Assembly (NCBI GenBank): GCA_009602725.1
Contig: WELB01000288.1
Span: forward strand, 1 to 15,672
Length of the DNA: 15,672 bases
Source: Spirogloea muscicola
Taxonomy: Eukaryota; Streptophyta; Zygnematophyceae; Spirogloeales; Spirogloeaceae
Direction of reading: 5' to 3'
Shown one piece after another: positions 8,015 through 15,672 of this stretch (the first letter of the stretch is position 1; each line of letters begins with the position of its first letter). A program made the translations under genes and the position numbers. The notes under the pieces are model-generated. The model was not told the DNA's origin. It did no database searches and was given only the letters and a program-made list of their open reading frames with translations.

Positions 8015-11000
8015 ATGCGGCGCGAGATGCGGGCGCGCGGCGGCGGCGCGGCGCTGGTCTTGGTNGCCACGCCCTGAGCGCCGCCGCCGCCGCCGCAGGT
8101 GTACCCGCCCAACAACAAGCTCGCCGTCTTCAACCTGGACGAGCAGACTGGCGGCAACGGCAGCGACGGCGCCGCGGCCGCCTTCGACAGGTCCGCGCCG
8201 CCGCCGCCTCTCTCTGCGGCGCAGCTCCTCTCACCGCAAACCTGCATCCGGACACGGGATCAATCCGGCGGCCTCTTCAGCGTTTAGGCTTCAGGGTTTC
8301 AGGTTTCAGGCTAAGTCCTCTGGGATGGCTTCGTCACCTTCAGCTTGCCAGAACCCCACAAACACCAGTCAGCTAACTTCTCGGTAAGTATAACGCTTTT
8401 CAATCGAGTAATGGATGCATAGATACAGTTCCATGCTACCATCTATCCTACTCTATTCTTGGGCCCTAAGCCCTGAATGTTGAACCCCAAGCCGATCTGA
8501 CCTTACTAAACCCTAAAAACCCTAAAAACACCAGTCATAGTTACTGAAAACCGTCAGTAACTGTAACGCTCCCGATAAACAACGACTACAAAGACAGAGT
8601 TCCATGCTACCATCTACCCTGAATTCCTGAACCCTAAACCCTAAATCCTCTACCCTAAGCCTAGCTCCGCGCGTCCTCGGCCAGCGGCGCGGAGCGCGGC
8701 CTCGTGGCGGCGGCGCCCGCGGCGCGCGGCGACACGCTCTTCCGGGTGCCCTTCAGCCTGGCGCTGATGCTGGACGCCGATGACGGCGGCAAGCCCCACG
8801 CCTGGCCCCGCCGCCTCGTTCGCCTGCTCCTCGGCGAGGTCGCCAAGGTCCGCACCTCTCGGCCATCGCCGCTCCATTGCGCCGCCACTGTGGTTAAGGG
8901 TTAACCGATATCCAGGGGTTTAGGCTTCAGGGTTGAATGGGGTTCAGGATTCAAGGGTTCAGGGATCAGGCGATGGCACTTGCCAGGCCCGGTTATCAGG
9001 GCTCAGGGTTTTGTGCGTCAGGGTTTCGGGTCGCCGCGCCGGACCCTTGTCTCGCCTTCAATGAGAGTCTTCACTATCTTCTCAGAAAATAAGTATTTCT
9101 AGGAAACTCACCCGCTTAGATCCTTTCCGCAGTTCTCCCATACCAATGTAGCTGCCCCGTCAATGCAATTAGTATAACAACTGGTATACCACAGGTCAAT
9201 CCAATCCAGTCCTCTCGTACTAAGCTGCGCTGACCGGCGAGGCACTGGCTGCCCTGCACCCTGAACCCTTAATCCTAAACGCTAAAACTTGGAGCGTGGT
9301 GGCAGGGGCCCGCGTCCTTCTGGCACCCATTCCTGGCCATCTTCCCGCGGGCCGTGCCGCTGCCGTGGGCACACCTCCCGCCAGAGCTCTACGCCGAGAT
9401 CCAGTTCCAGCCCACCGTCCGGCGCGTCCAGGTGAGCTTGCCTAGATCGACGCTCCCCCAAGTCAGTTAGCTTGGCCAGATCATATACAGTGGTGTGCCT
9501 CAGAGGCATTGGTTTACTAGCCAGAAAAGCGCGGCCGAATTGACTGGTGGCTGGGAGAAGCCAGAGGAGGAGGGAGAGGGAAAGCTCGCTGATAGGACTT
9601 CAAGAAAATCAACAAAGTAACTTCACTTAATTAAAGTATATATGCAACCGAGGGTAATGAACGTGACATAGGATCTCCGCATATAAAGCAGGACAACCTC
9701 TGACGTGAGGAAGTGCGGCAACTCACACCGACCGGCGGCGTGGCCAGCGGATGGTGGAGTACGCGTGGAAGCACTATGAGCAGCTGCTGGCCGAGGAGGC
9801 GCAGGCCGGCGGCAGCGGTGACGCCCCCCCGGTGGCGTGGACGGACTTCGTGTGGGGCCTGTCCATGGTCCACACGCGCCACTACTCCCTCTCCATTCCG
9901 CTCGAGTGCGCTCCTGCTGCTCACATTCTGAACACCTTGACCCCACCCCTTGACTGGAACTTGATTCGAGCTAATGCTAATTCTGATGCTAATGCATTAG
10001 ACTTAATGCCAATGCCTCAAGCCCCTGACAATAGAACCTCCAGGCAGTCGAGCTTTGACTCTGAAAGTTGACTCCTGGCCCTTAACCTTTGACCCTTAGC
10101 CCAGGAACAGTGGATGCTGCATTGAACAAACCTCTAACTCTAAACTTGAGGTTTAAACGCGTTCTATATCGCCGTCGGTGGTGATGCAGGGATGGGAGCC
10201 CTGGCCCATGGCGCCGCATGTTCCTGCCGGTGGCGGACCTGCTGAACCACGGCAGCGACAACGTGGTGGACTGGCACAGCGGCGGCCTGTTCCACGACCG
10301 GCTGGAGCTGCGCGCTCTGTCGGACGTCGCAGCCGGCGAGCAGGTGCATGCCAACTATGGCGAGGTGTGCAACGAGAACTTCTTCGTGCACTACGGCTTC
10401 GTCCCCGAGCGCAACGCGTTCAACCACGTGCCGCTCTTCGAATGCCCCCGCGAGGCTGCCGAGTGGTTCATACTGAGGTGCCAATCCCATGTGCCACCCA
10501 AGGCCCCAAAGCTGCAATGCACTAAAATAAGCTTTATCACTAATACAAGCCCTGATCTCGAAGCAACATTTATCCACTCTCTGACACCGATCGTGTAGTC
10601 CTACATCGTGCACCATCAATGAGCTACGTCGGCCCACCTCGGCTTGTGTTGCCTGCATTGCCGCTGTTGACCTGAAGCAGAGCAGACTCTCTTAAATATG
10701 TGCAAATTTTTCTTCACTATGGGCATGCTCTGAAGGCCAGGACCTTATTGCGCTTATTTCAAATTTTCTTACTGCTCCAAAGTGATCGTCATTCTGTTCA
10801 TTTTCCACAATGACGAGTGAGTGGCCTCATCTCTGCAGTGAGGGCATCATGAGCAGCCTCAAGGAGAACGATGGTGTCTTGGCGAAGCTCATGGCGGTTG
10901 CCGAGGAGGCCAGCCGGGCAGCCCTCGACGAGGCCGGCATCCAGGACCCGTACAGGCGAGCCTTCGACGTGTCCGAGGAAGACCGGGCCCCGCTGGACAA

Positions 11001-11478
11001 CAAGCACGACCCCTCACCGCGCGTGTATGCCGACCTGGGCGTGGACATGCACCTCATGGCGATGTTCGCCGCCATCTGGGTTGCTTCGCAAGGAGCCACG
11101 ATGGCCGGGGCGCCAGCGGCGGCGGTGACGGCGGCGGCGCAGGCCCACGCCCGGGACGCCGTCGCCCGCCGCTGCGAGGAGCTGCTGGCGGCCTGCCCGA
11201 CGTCCGTCGAGGAGGACCGCGCAGTCCTCGCCAGCGGCGACGTCGCAGCTTCGCTGCGCTGCGGCGACAAGGAACCCAACAAGCGCTGGTGCCCAGCAGG
11301 TGATGATGTGGGTGCCGGTAGCGACAGCAGTGGCGGCGGCGGCGGCGGCGGGAGCTGCAAGTGGCTGTCGGAGGACAGCCGCGAGGCTGTGCTTCTCACC
11401 GTCCGCTTCCGGCTGTCCCAGAAGCTGGTGCTGAGCTACTTCGCAGCGGCAGCAGCGTCTGCCAAGGCTTCCTCGTGA
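8015..11478 (+). CDS. SET-domain protein-lysine methyltransferase, Rubisco-LSMT type
   Basis: Exons: (8015-8062, uncertain), 8099-8190, 8685-8847, 9306-9431, 9748-9905, 10190-10477, 10839-11478; phases 2, 0, 0, 2, 2 agree from the second exon on. With the first exon the product is 504 residues ending in TGA. The SET part begins at GAERGLVAAAPAARGDTLFR and VPFSLAL (residues 48-74). It continues with SFWHPFLAIFPRAVPLPW, VAWTDFVWGLSMVHTR, and FLPVADLLNH (207-216, SET NH motif), and closes with GEQVHANYGEVCNENFF and VHYGFV (Tyr264 in the YGF position of the catalytic Tyr). Residues 293-504 form a Rubisco-LSMT substrate-binding domain (CPTSVEEDRAVL, then REAVLLTVRFRLSQKLVL) interrupted by a Gly-rich GGC-repeat insert. 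Family members transfer methyl from S-adenosylmethionine to lysines of Rubisco, aldolase or other proteins; the substrate here is unknown. The N-terminus is unsettled because of an N at 8065 and a required 36-nt intron. Confidence 0.85.
8191..8684 (+). other. SET-gene intron with telomere-like motifs and a diverged duplication
   Basis: Donor GACAG|GTCCGC; acceptor CGGCCAG|CGGCGC, chosen because it is the only nearby AG in the right phase and gives FDS-GAERGLVA. A TAG in frame at 8662-8664 rules out an earlier exon start in this frame. The intron contains TTTAGG/TTCAGG and CCCTAAA motifs and a diverged tandem duplication. Confidence 0.65.
8361..8645. repeat. diverged tandem duplication, ~166-171 bp period
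   Basis: AACACCAGTC at 8361 and 8527, TAACGCT at about 8391 and 8562, and GTTCCATGCTACCATCTA at 8428-8445 and 8599-8616 recur in the same order. Each is followed by a CCCTAA-type stretch. The sequence between is diverged, so this is an old duplication within the intron. Confidence 0.75.
8848..9305 (+). other. SET-gene intron holding an organellar rRNA insertion
   Basis: Donor GCCAAG|GTCCGC and acceptor GTGGCAG|GGGCCC (phase 0) join LLLGEVAK to GPASFWHPFL. The 5' half carries TTCAGGG/TTTAGG degenerate repeats (about 8905-9030), the 3' half the reversed LSU rRNA fragment. Confidence 0.75.
9055..9235 (-). pseudogene. 3' end of organellar (probably mitochondrial) LSU rRNA, nuclear insertion
   Basis: Read on the minus strand, 9222-9210 gives TAGTACGAGAGGA, the sarcin-ricin loop of large-subunit rRNA. 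It is followed in correct order by GTGGTATACCAGTTGTT (23S has GGTGTACCAGTTGT), GGGGCAGCTA (23S GGGTAGCTA), and CTGCGGAAAGGATCTAAGCGGG (23S CTGAAAGCATCTAAGCGGG). A tail GAGAAGAT...GAAGGCGAGACAAGG resembles the 3' terminus. The pattern is bacterial-type, not cytosolic 28S, and too diverged for a typical plastid 23S, so mitochondrial origin is favoured. Only about 180 bases of domain VI are present, inside an intron, so it is a non-functional insertion (NUMT-like). Confidence 0.85.
9432..9747 (+). other. SET-gene intron (316 nt)
   Basis: Donor GTCCAG|GTGAGC, acceptor GTGGCCAG|CGGATG, phase 0, joining TVRRVQ to RMVEYAWKHYEQLL. No internal feature recognised. Confidence 0.75.
9906..10189 (+). other. 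SET-gene intron (284 nt)
   Basis: Donor CTCGA|GTGCGC and acceptor GATGCAG|GGATGG, phase 2, the Glu codon split GA|G, giving SIPLE-DGSPGPWRRMFLPVADLL. Bases 9965-10020 have a loose GCTAATGC-like repeat; 10070-10140 has degenerate CCCTTAACC motifs. Confidence 0.65.
10478..10838 (+). other. SET-gene intron (361 nt)
   Basis: Donor CTGAG|GTGCCA and acceptor CTCTGCAG|TGAGGG, phase 2, splitting a Ser codon AG|T between EWFIL and EGIMSSLKEN. Nothing else seen inside. Confidence 0.75.
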
Positions 11479-12223
11479 CCGTTGCCTCGTCCTCCGTCGC
11501 TCTCAAGCGAGTCCCCATAGCTGGTCCTCGGTATCCTATCTTGTGGTTATTATTTGGTCATACATTACCAATCTATGTGGTCTACATTCTTTGCGTCCGG
11601 TTATTCCCATGAGGCAGCTCCTCTTGGAAATAATGCAAGGGGCATCCAATATTTCCTTGAGATAGAACATATGTAGGAGTAAGTGCCATCGATTTTGGTG
11701 CTCACATATCGCAAAGACCTTATCTTAACCTTGGACAAAACACTGCAGCAATTCTGGCAGTCGCTACAACACAACAAGAGCAACAGTTGAGCTTTGGGGG
11801 TGTAAAGCTGAGATTCAAGAAGTAACTTGACTGAGGGTGGTAAAATGCAACTGGTCAGCCTTGTGCCTAGCACATTGATGCACAGCAAAGCCGCATGTGC
11901 GAGTAGGATTCGTCAGATTCTGTGATCTTAGGCAATGAGGCCCAGATCCAATGAAATCTTCTATACAAAGTCACAAAATGCTGCAGATGAAGTAGAGCAG
12001 CGTTCCAGCCACGCCACTTGAGTGAAGTATGATTTATCAATTAAAATCTGGCAGAAAGCTCCTTGAGGGGCTCAACCAGCAGCTCAACAGCCAGACGAGT
12101 GTGACCAATAATGTGAATATTGGGCACAGCAGCAACATCTACTTACCTCAAAGGCAAGTCAAATTGCTGGACCGTAAGAGCTCAGTACGTTGCAACTGGG
12201 ATGAGGAGGATAGTACTAGCCAG
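11479..12223. other. convergent spacer between SET gene and Kir-like gene
   Basis: Holds the two facing 3' UTRs. A TGTAA pentamer, the usual green-algal polyadenylation motif, sits at 11801 on the plus strand but is far from the stop codon and may be chance. No reading frame or repeat is supported. Confidence 0.5.
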
Positions 12224-15200
12224 TCAGTCTGGGAGAGGCGTGCCGTCCAAGGTCCGGATGCAGTGGAGCTTGCGGTGGTCGATCGTGCGCTTGCCGTCGG
12301 CGTTGAGTGTCACCATGTCCTCGAACCTCGCATCCTTGACCACCTCGTCGTCCGCCACGGCGTACATGCACGAGTGGAAGACGGGCTGCATCGACGACCG
12401 GTCCAGCGCCATCTGCAGTGCCAGACATTCAGGACCCATGTCTCTCAATTTGGCACTGAAGTTGAAACCGGAATGCCAGGTCTGGTATCAGCATTAGTGC
12501 TTGTATACTACAAGTGTAAGTGCATGTGCATGGAGTTCTTACAGACTTTGACCCATTAACGTACAGACAGGACTAGTGTAAGATATGTTAACGTAATCGT
12601 CGATGTTATTCCTAATGTTGCCCTCAAGCCAACAAGCTGCATGCTGCTTGTCAAGAGGCACATGCGAGCACCATGCCGCTGGAAGGCTACAAGCGTACAG
12701 CTCAGCGTGTTGCTTGTGCCTAAGCACTCACTAGTGGAGCTGGCAGCTATCTATCACTATGCACTTCCAACTATGCTCACCATGCTGAGACAGAAGATCC
12801 CATCCTCGGCGTCCATATCCTCCATGGAGCGGCCGTAGAGGAACGACGTCTCATCAATCACATGGCGAACCAGCATGCTGTACCGCATCACAAAAGCGTC
12901 CGATCGCACCTGTGGTAGAGATTTGCAAGGGGTTAAATACAGTTGATGACTCATAATCAGCCAACAATGCAGGCAAAGTGCCGTCAAGCTGTTGATGGCT
13001 TCTGTGTGTCAATTTCAAAAGCACCAAGAACCTCCACCTGTGGGACATACTAAAGCAACTTGGCTTTTGGTAAATGGCCGGGCAGGCATCAATGCAGCAC
13101 TCAGGTGGCATCCACAACACAATATTCAAGTGGATGGCACAATCAGATTCACATCTTGAGCTCCAGTTGAGCTTCTGTTATCCTGCTTGGTAGCTCAATC
13201 TCCTGTACCCTTCAGTTGACATTGCTAAGAATGTAAGAGGCAGCACGTCGAGCCTTTTGCTAGCGGCTGCTGCGGCTAGCCTCGATGCTGGTTGCGATCT
13301 GGTGGAGCAGCCAATGCCCCAAAGTAGAATTGTGGGCATTGAGGTGGAAATATCATTAATTGGTTCATTACTTGGGCGCTCAGAACAGTTCAATGGGCCT
13401 TCAGGTTACTGTTGAGCGTTGTTATTTGGTCAGGTCTAGGAATAAGAATCTGGATTGCATCTGGGCTATGAGGAGCTCACGAGCTTGAGGTTCTGGATGG
13501 CGCGGAAGGAGCCGCCGTAGCGCGTCCGCATGACGCACATGTACGTGAGGTCCACCTTGGCGTCCACCAGCTCGATGGGCTCCAGGCCCGTGAGCACGAT
13601 GCGCGCCGACCACTCCCTGTCGGTCGTGCCAGGCGCAGTCCGCAGCAGGTTCAAGGCCAGAGCTCACTTCCTCAAGCTTGTGTCAATTGCCGTCCGGTAT
13701 TCGGGCATCAGTTAGCGGCCTCTAAGTGCTATCGTGGTTAGTGAGCGGGTTAGATTAGCAGCAGGGAATGTACATCTGTCAAAGTGCTTGCCTCTGTACT
13801 TAGCCACTCAGGCCCTCCATCACTCAACGCACACTCTATTCCTTTCCTCTGCGGCGGCCAGCGACAGGCGAGGCACACAGTTGAGGTGACAGTTGAGATG
13901 AAAGCGGCAACTGGGCTCACTCGTACGGCACGGCTGCTCCGTCCTCGTCGAGGATAGTGGACGGCCCGATGCACGCCCGGCGGCTCGCCAGGATGGGGTG
14001 TGCCGGTTGCGACAACCGAGCAAAGACTGCGTATACACAAAGCAGCAGCCTTTGTCAGCCTCAAATTGATCTAATATAGAATTACTTATATACTTCTACT
14101 ATAATGATAATGGTATACAAGTCCTGGTGACGCTGCCAGCTCCGCCTGCGGCTCTGTGGTGGTAAAACGGACATCCGATGACGGCGACTCTTGCTATGCT
14201 TCGATAAGCTGTTGAGTAAGCGTTTGAGTAAGCGAGTTTATGCAGGCCTACGAAGACAAGTGACAAAGACGGCAACTTAAGAGGGCAATTCTTGAGGAAT
14301 CTGTGGAGAATGTGTGCAGGTTTTCTTGAGTAAGGACTGATCTGGCGGCAGACCTACAGGTTCTAGGCCCTTTTGACAAACCTCAGCTTGAGACGCTACA
14401 CTAAAAGGGGGTGAGATTGTAGTAGACGGTCAAGGATGAGAGCTCATGGTTAGCACATAAAGGACTGAATTGAGGGGAGTAAGTTGTTATTGAAGACAAG
14501 TTAAGGCCGTTCTATTCAGTGCAATCGACTGGCTTTCGTCCATCCACACTTTGGTGACAATACCAGCATTTAGTTGCAAAGTGACAAGGACATGGGCTTG
14601 AGCCGAAGCCCTGCATCTTGTTCAGGGTCAACTTTCAGGTCTCGGAATTGTCAGTGGGAAGTGTGTTAATTGATCTGAGAAACATAAGTCTGCAGGTTAA
14701 GGGTTAGGATGTTAGGTTAGAGGTCAAGGGTTTAGGGTTAATGATTTACGGTGGTGGTTTAAAGTTGGTCTTTGGATTAAGGGTTTACTGTTAGGGTTTG
14801 GGTTTGGGGTTTCGGGCTGAGGTTACCAGCGCCGGAGAGGAAGACGAAGATGAGCTGGCCCATGAGCGCGTTGGCGTTGGCGACGACGAGCGCGTACTCC
14901 GACTTCGGCGTGACGTCGGTCTGGAGCGACGTGGACAGCGACAGGCTGTACATGAAGACGGCGCCGAAGGCAGCGGCGCAGCCGCCGAGGCCGGCGGCGG
15001 CGCCGCCCGGCGGCGTGGGGTCCAGGAAGTAGAGCCCCGCGAAGGCCGCCGAGAGGAGCACCGGCAGCGCCGCCATGGCGGCGGCGAATTGCGGGCCCGG
15101 CATCCGCAGCGTCGCAGCGTAGAATCCTGTTAGCGCCGCGCCAAGCGGGCTCCGAGATTGCATGACCGAAATGCCGAGGATCGCGGCCTTGCCCTTGTCT

Positions 15201-15436
15201 GCCATCGCCGCTCCCGGCGGGCGCTCGGCTCTATGCCTGGCAGGCGGCGCAGCTGAGATTTTGCCGGGTGGCGCAGCCGATATAATTGCTATATCGCCGG
15301 TGAGGCCCGCGTTGGAGCTCCCGGAGAAGTAATGCGCCGGACGAGGATTGGCGGCGTGGCCGGATTCGTTGGCGATCGCGGGCTCCGCCTCAGCCTCCGT
15401 GCGGTCATGGGCTGGCCGCTCGCCATCGTCCTGCAT
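12224..15436 (-). CDS. Kir (inward-rectifier K+ channel) family protein with non-canonical pore, 5 exons
   Basis: Exons in order: 15436-14827, 14026-13921, 13616-13481, 12909-12781, 12412-12224; phases 1, 2, 0, 0; 389 residues. All introns are GT-AG. A TGA directly precedes the ATG. Residues 1-95 are a low-complexity Ala/Pro N-terminus. A slide-helix-like FYAATLRMPGPQF (105-117) is followed by TM1 (about 117-138), a pore region, and TM2 (about 182-203). The hallmark VFARLSQP follows across intron 1 (Kir consensus VFARFSRP). The Kir cytoplasmic beta domain follows: residues 239-284 with GGSFRAIQNLKL, then VRSDAFVMRYSMLVRHVIDE, TSFLYG (KirBac HVIDESSPLFG), and ARFEDMVTLNADGKRTIDHR at the end. 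Where K+ channels have TxGYG the sequence is STSLQTD (168-174), so K+ selectivity is doubtful. The family assembles as membrane tetramers. The exon 2/3 join is the least certain. Confidence 0.8.
12413..12780 (-). other. intron 4 of the Kir-like gene (368 nt)
   Basis: Donor ATG|GTGAGC, acceptor CTGCAG|ATGGCG, phase 0, joining DGIFCLSM to MALDRSSMQPVFHS. Nothing else recognised inside. Confidence 0.7.
12910..13480 (-). other. intron 3 of the Kir-like gene (571 nt)
   Basis: Donor CTC|GTGAGC, acceptor TACCACAG|GTGCGA, phase 0, joining IQNLKL to VRSDAFVMRY, which is the continuous dLkLVRse block of Kir channels. No internal gene or strong repeat seen. Confidence 0.8.
13617..13920 (-). other. intron 2 of the Kir-like gene (304 nt)
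   Basis: Donor TACGA|GTGAGC, acceptor CCGACAG|GGAGTG, splitting Glu GA|G to give AAVPYE-EWSARIVLTGLEP. This acceptor was chosen because it keeps phase. An upstream acceptor at GTGAG|CTCTGG would put the following sequence out of frame. A stretch just upstream of the acceptor is also open and protein-like, so the join should be held loosely. Confidence 0.55.
14027..14826 (-). other. intron 1 of the Kir-like gene (800 nt) with telomere-like tract
   Basis: Donor GCTG|GTAACC, acceptor TACGCAG|TCTTTG, splitting Val G|TC so that FLSGA-VFARLSQP is continuous, an exact Kir TM2-to-cytoplasm junction. Bases 14695-14815 are a degenerate tract of plus-strand GGGTTTAGGG/GGGTTAGG units directly beside the donor. 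TTGAGTAAGCG is repeated at 14212 and 14224. Confidence 0.8.
14695..14815. repeat. degenerate telomere-like (TTTAGGG) tract in intron
   Basis: Irregular units such as GGGTTAGG, GGGTTTAGGGTTA, GGGTTTACTGTTAGGG and GGGTTTGGGG follow each other on the plus strand for about 120 bases, next to the splice donor of intron 1 of the Kir-like gene. Confidence 0.75.
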
Positions 15437-15672
15437 TCAAGGGATAGGGATTAAGAGTTTAGGGTTAAGGTTAGAGTTTAGGGTTTAGGCGGCTCGGATT
15501 AACACAAATGCAGGACTGTAAAGGTCCCCACCTCAGTGGCTAGGATGATTAAAGAGGCAATTTGTGGGTTATTGGTTAGGGTTCATGGGTTAGGGGGTTT
15601 AGGGTCAATGGATTGTGGGTTATCTGAGGGTGGTAAGTGGAAGGGGTTAGGGGATGGGGGGGGGGGGGGGGG
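15437..15672. repeat. telomere-like tract ending in a 17-G run
   Basis: Upstream of the Kir-like start codon the plus strand carries degenerate GAGTTTAGGGTTAAGG, GGGTTTAGG, GGTTAGGGTTCATGGG and GGGGGTTTAGGG units. It ends in G(17) at 15656-15672, the end of the window. It should contain the promoter of the minus-strand gene, but no element is recognisable. The spacing of units is too irregular for a true telomere. Confidence 0.7.

Noticed and set aside
8664-8684. SET exon starting at 8665 (LRASSAS)
   Set aside because: That acceptor is phase 0, but the preceding exon ends in phase 2; the acceptor at 8683-8684 fits the phase and the ERGLVA alignment.
10164-10658. 164-residue minus-strand open frame
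   Set aside because: Antisense shadow of the SET exon with the NH and YGF motifs, which is certain on the plus strand.
12029-12559. 176-residue plus-strand open frame
   Set aside because: Overlaps the last exon of the Kir-like gene on the minus strand, where Kir motifs are clear; the plus-strand frame has none.
14798-15133. 111-residue plus-strand open frame
   Set aside because: Charged, Arg/Glu-rich shadow of the Kir-like first exon.
14777-15436. Kir-like first exon as a separate major-facilitator-type membrane protein
   Set aside because: The exon joins in exact phase to VFARLSQP and the Kir cytoplasmic domain, and its pore and TM2 align with KirBac; only two membrane segments are present.
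15437-15672. True telomere at the window end
   Set aside because: The TTTAGGG-like units are irregular and interspersed with unique sequence, and a coding gene starts immediately inside; similar tracts occur in introns.

Overview
The window is nuclear DNA of a eukaryote with short, very GC-rich exons separated by AT-richer spliceosomal introns. It is most likely from a green-lineage alga. The reasons are an LSMT-type SET methyltransferase, a plant-type mitochondrial L-2-hydroxyglutarate dehydrogenase, and degenerate TTTAGGG-like (plant/algal telomere-type) motifs scattered through introns and spacers. A prasinophyte such as Cymbomonas would fit, but that is a guess. Both ends of the window are low-complexity (GA repeats at the start, 17 G at the end) and there is one N at 8065, so this may be a whole short contig.

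Layout: (1) 525-1974 (+) is a four-exon Mpv17/PMP22-family membrane protein whose first intron is GC-AG. (2) 4149-6911 (+) is a six-exon L-2-hydroxyglutarate dehydrogenase. Its splice phases fit throughout, but it carries an in-frame TAG at codon 84 and a probable one-base frameshift near the C-terminus, so it may be a young pseudogene, a recoded gene or a sequence with errors. (3) 8015(uncertain)-11478 (+) is a SET-domain protein methyltransferase with a Rubisco-LSMT-type substrate-binding domain. One of its introns holds, in reverse orientation, the 3' end of an organellar (probably mitochondrial) large-subunit rRNA. (4) 15436-12224 (-) is a five-exon Kir (inward-rectifier K+ channel) family protein with a complete cytoplasmic domain. 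Its pore loop reads STSLQTD where the K+ selectivity filter TxGYG should be. Genes 3 and 4 converge.

Gene models were built by splicing exons by eye so that conserved family motifs run on and phases match. The four genes share gene architecture and donor style (mostly GTGAGN or GTGCGC) but not an obvious pathway. Mpv17 and L2HGDH both act in mitochondria in other organisms. The non-coding stretches hold microsatellites, short tandem repeats, telomere-like motifs and one 15-bp perfect inverted repeat. No functional tRNA, CRISPR array or complete transposon was found.

The most interesting item is the Kir-family channel with a non-canonical pore. Next come the organellar rRNA insertion and the interrupted L2HGDH.
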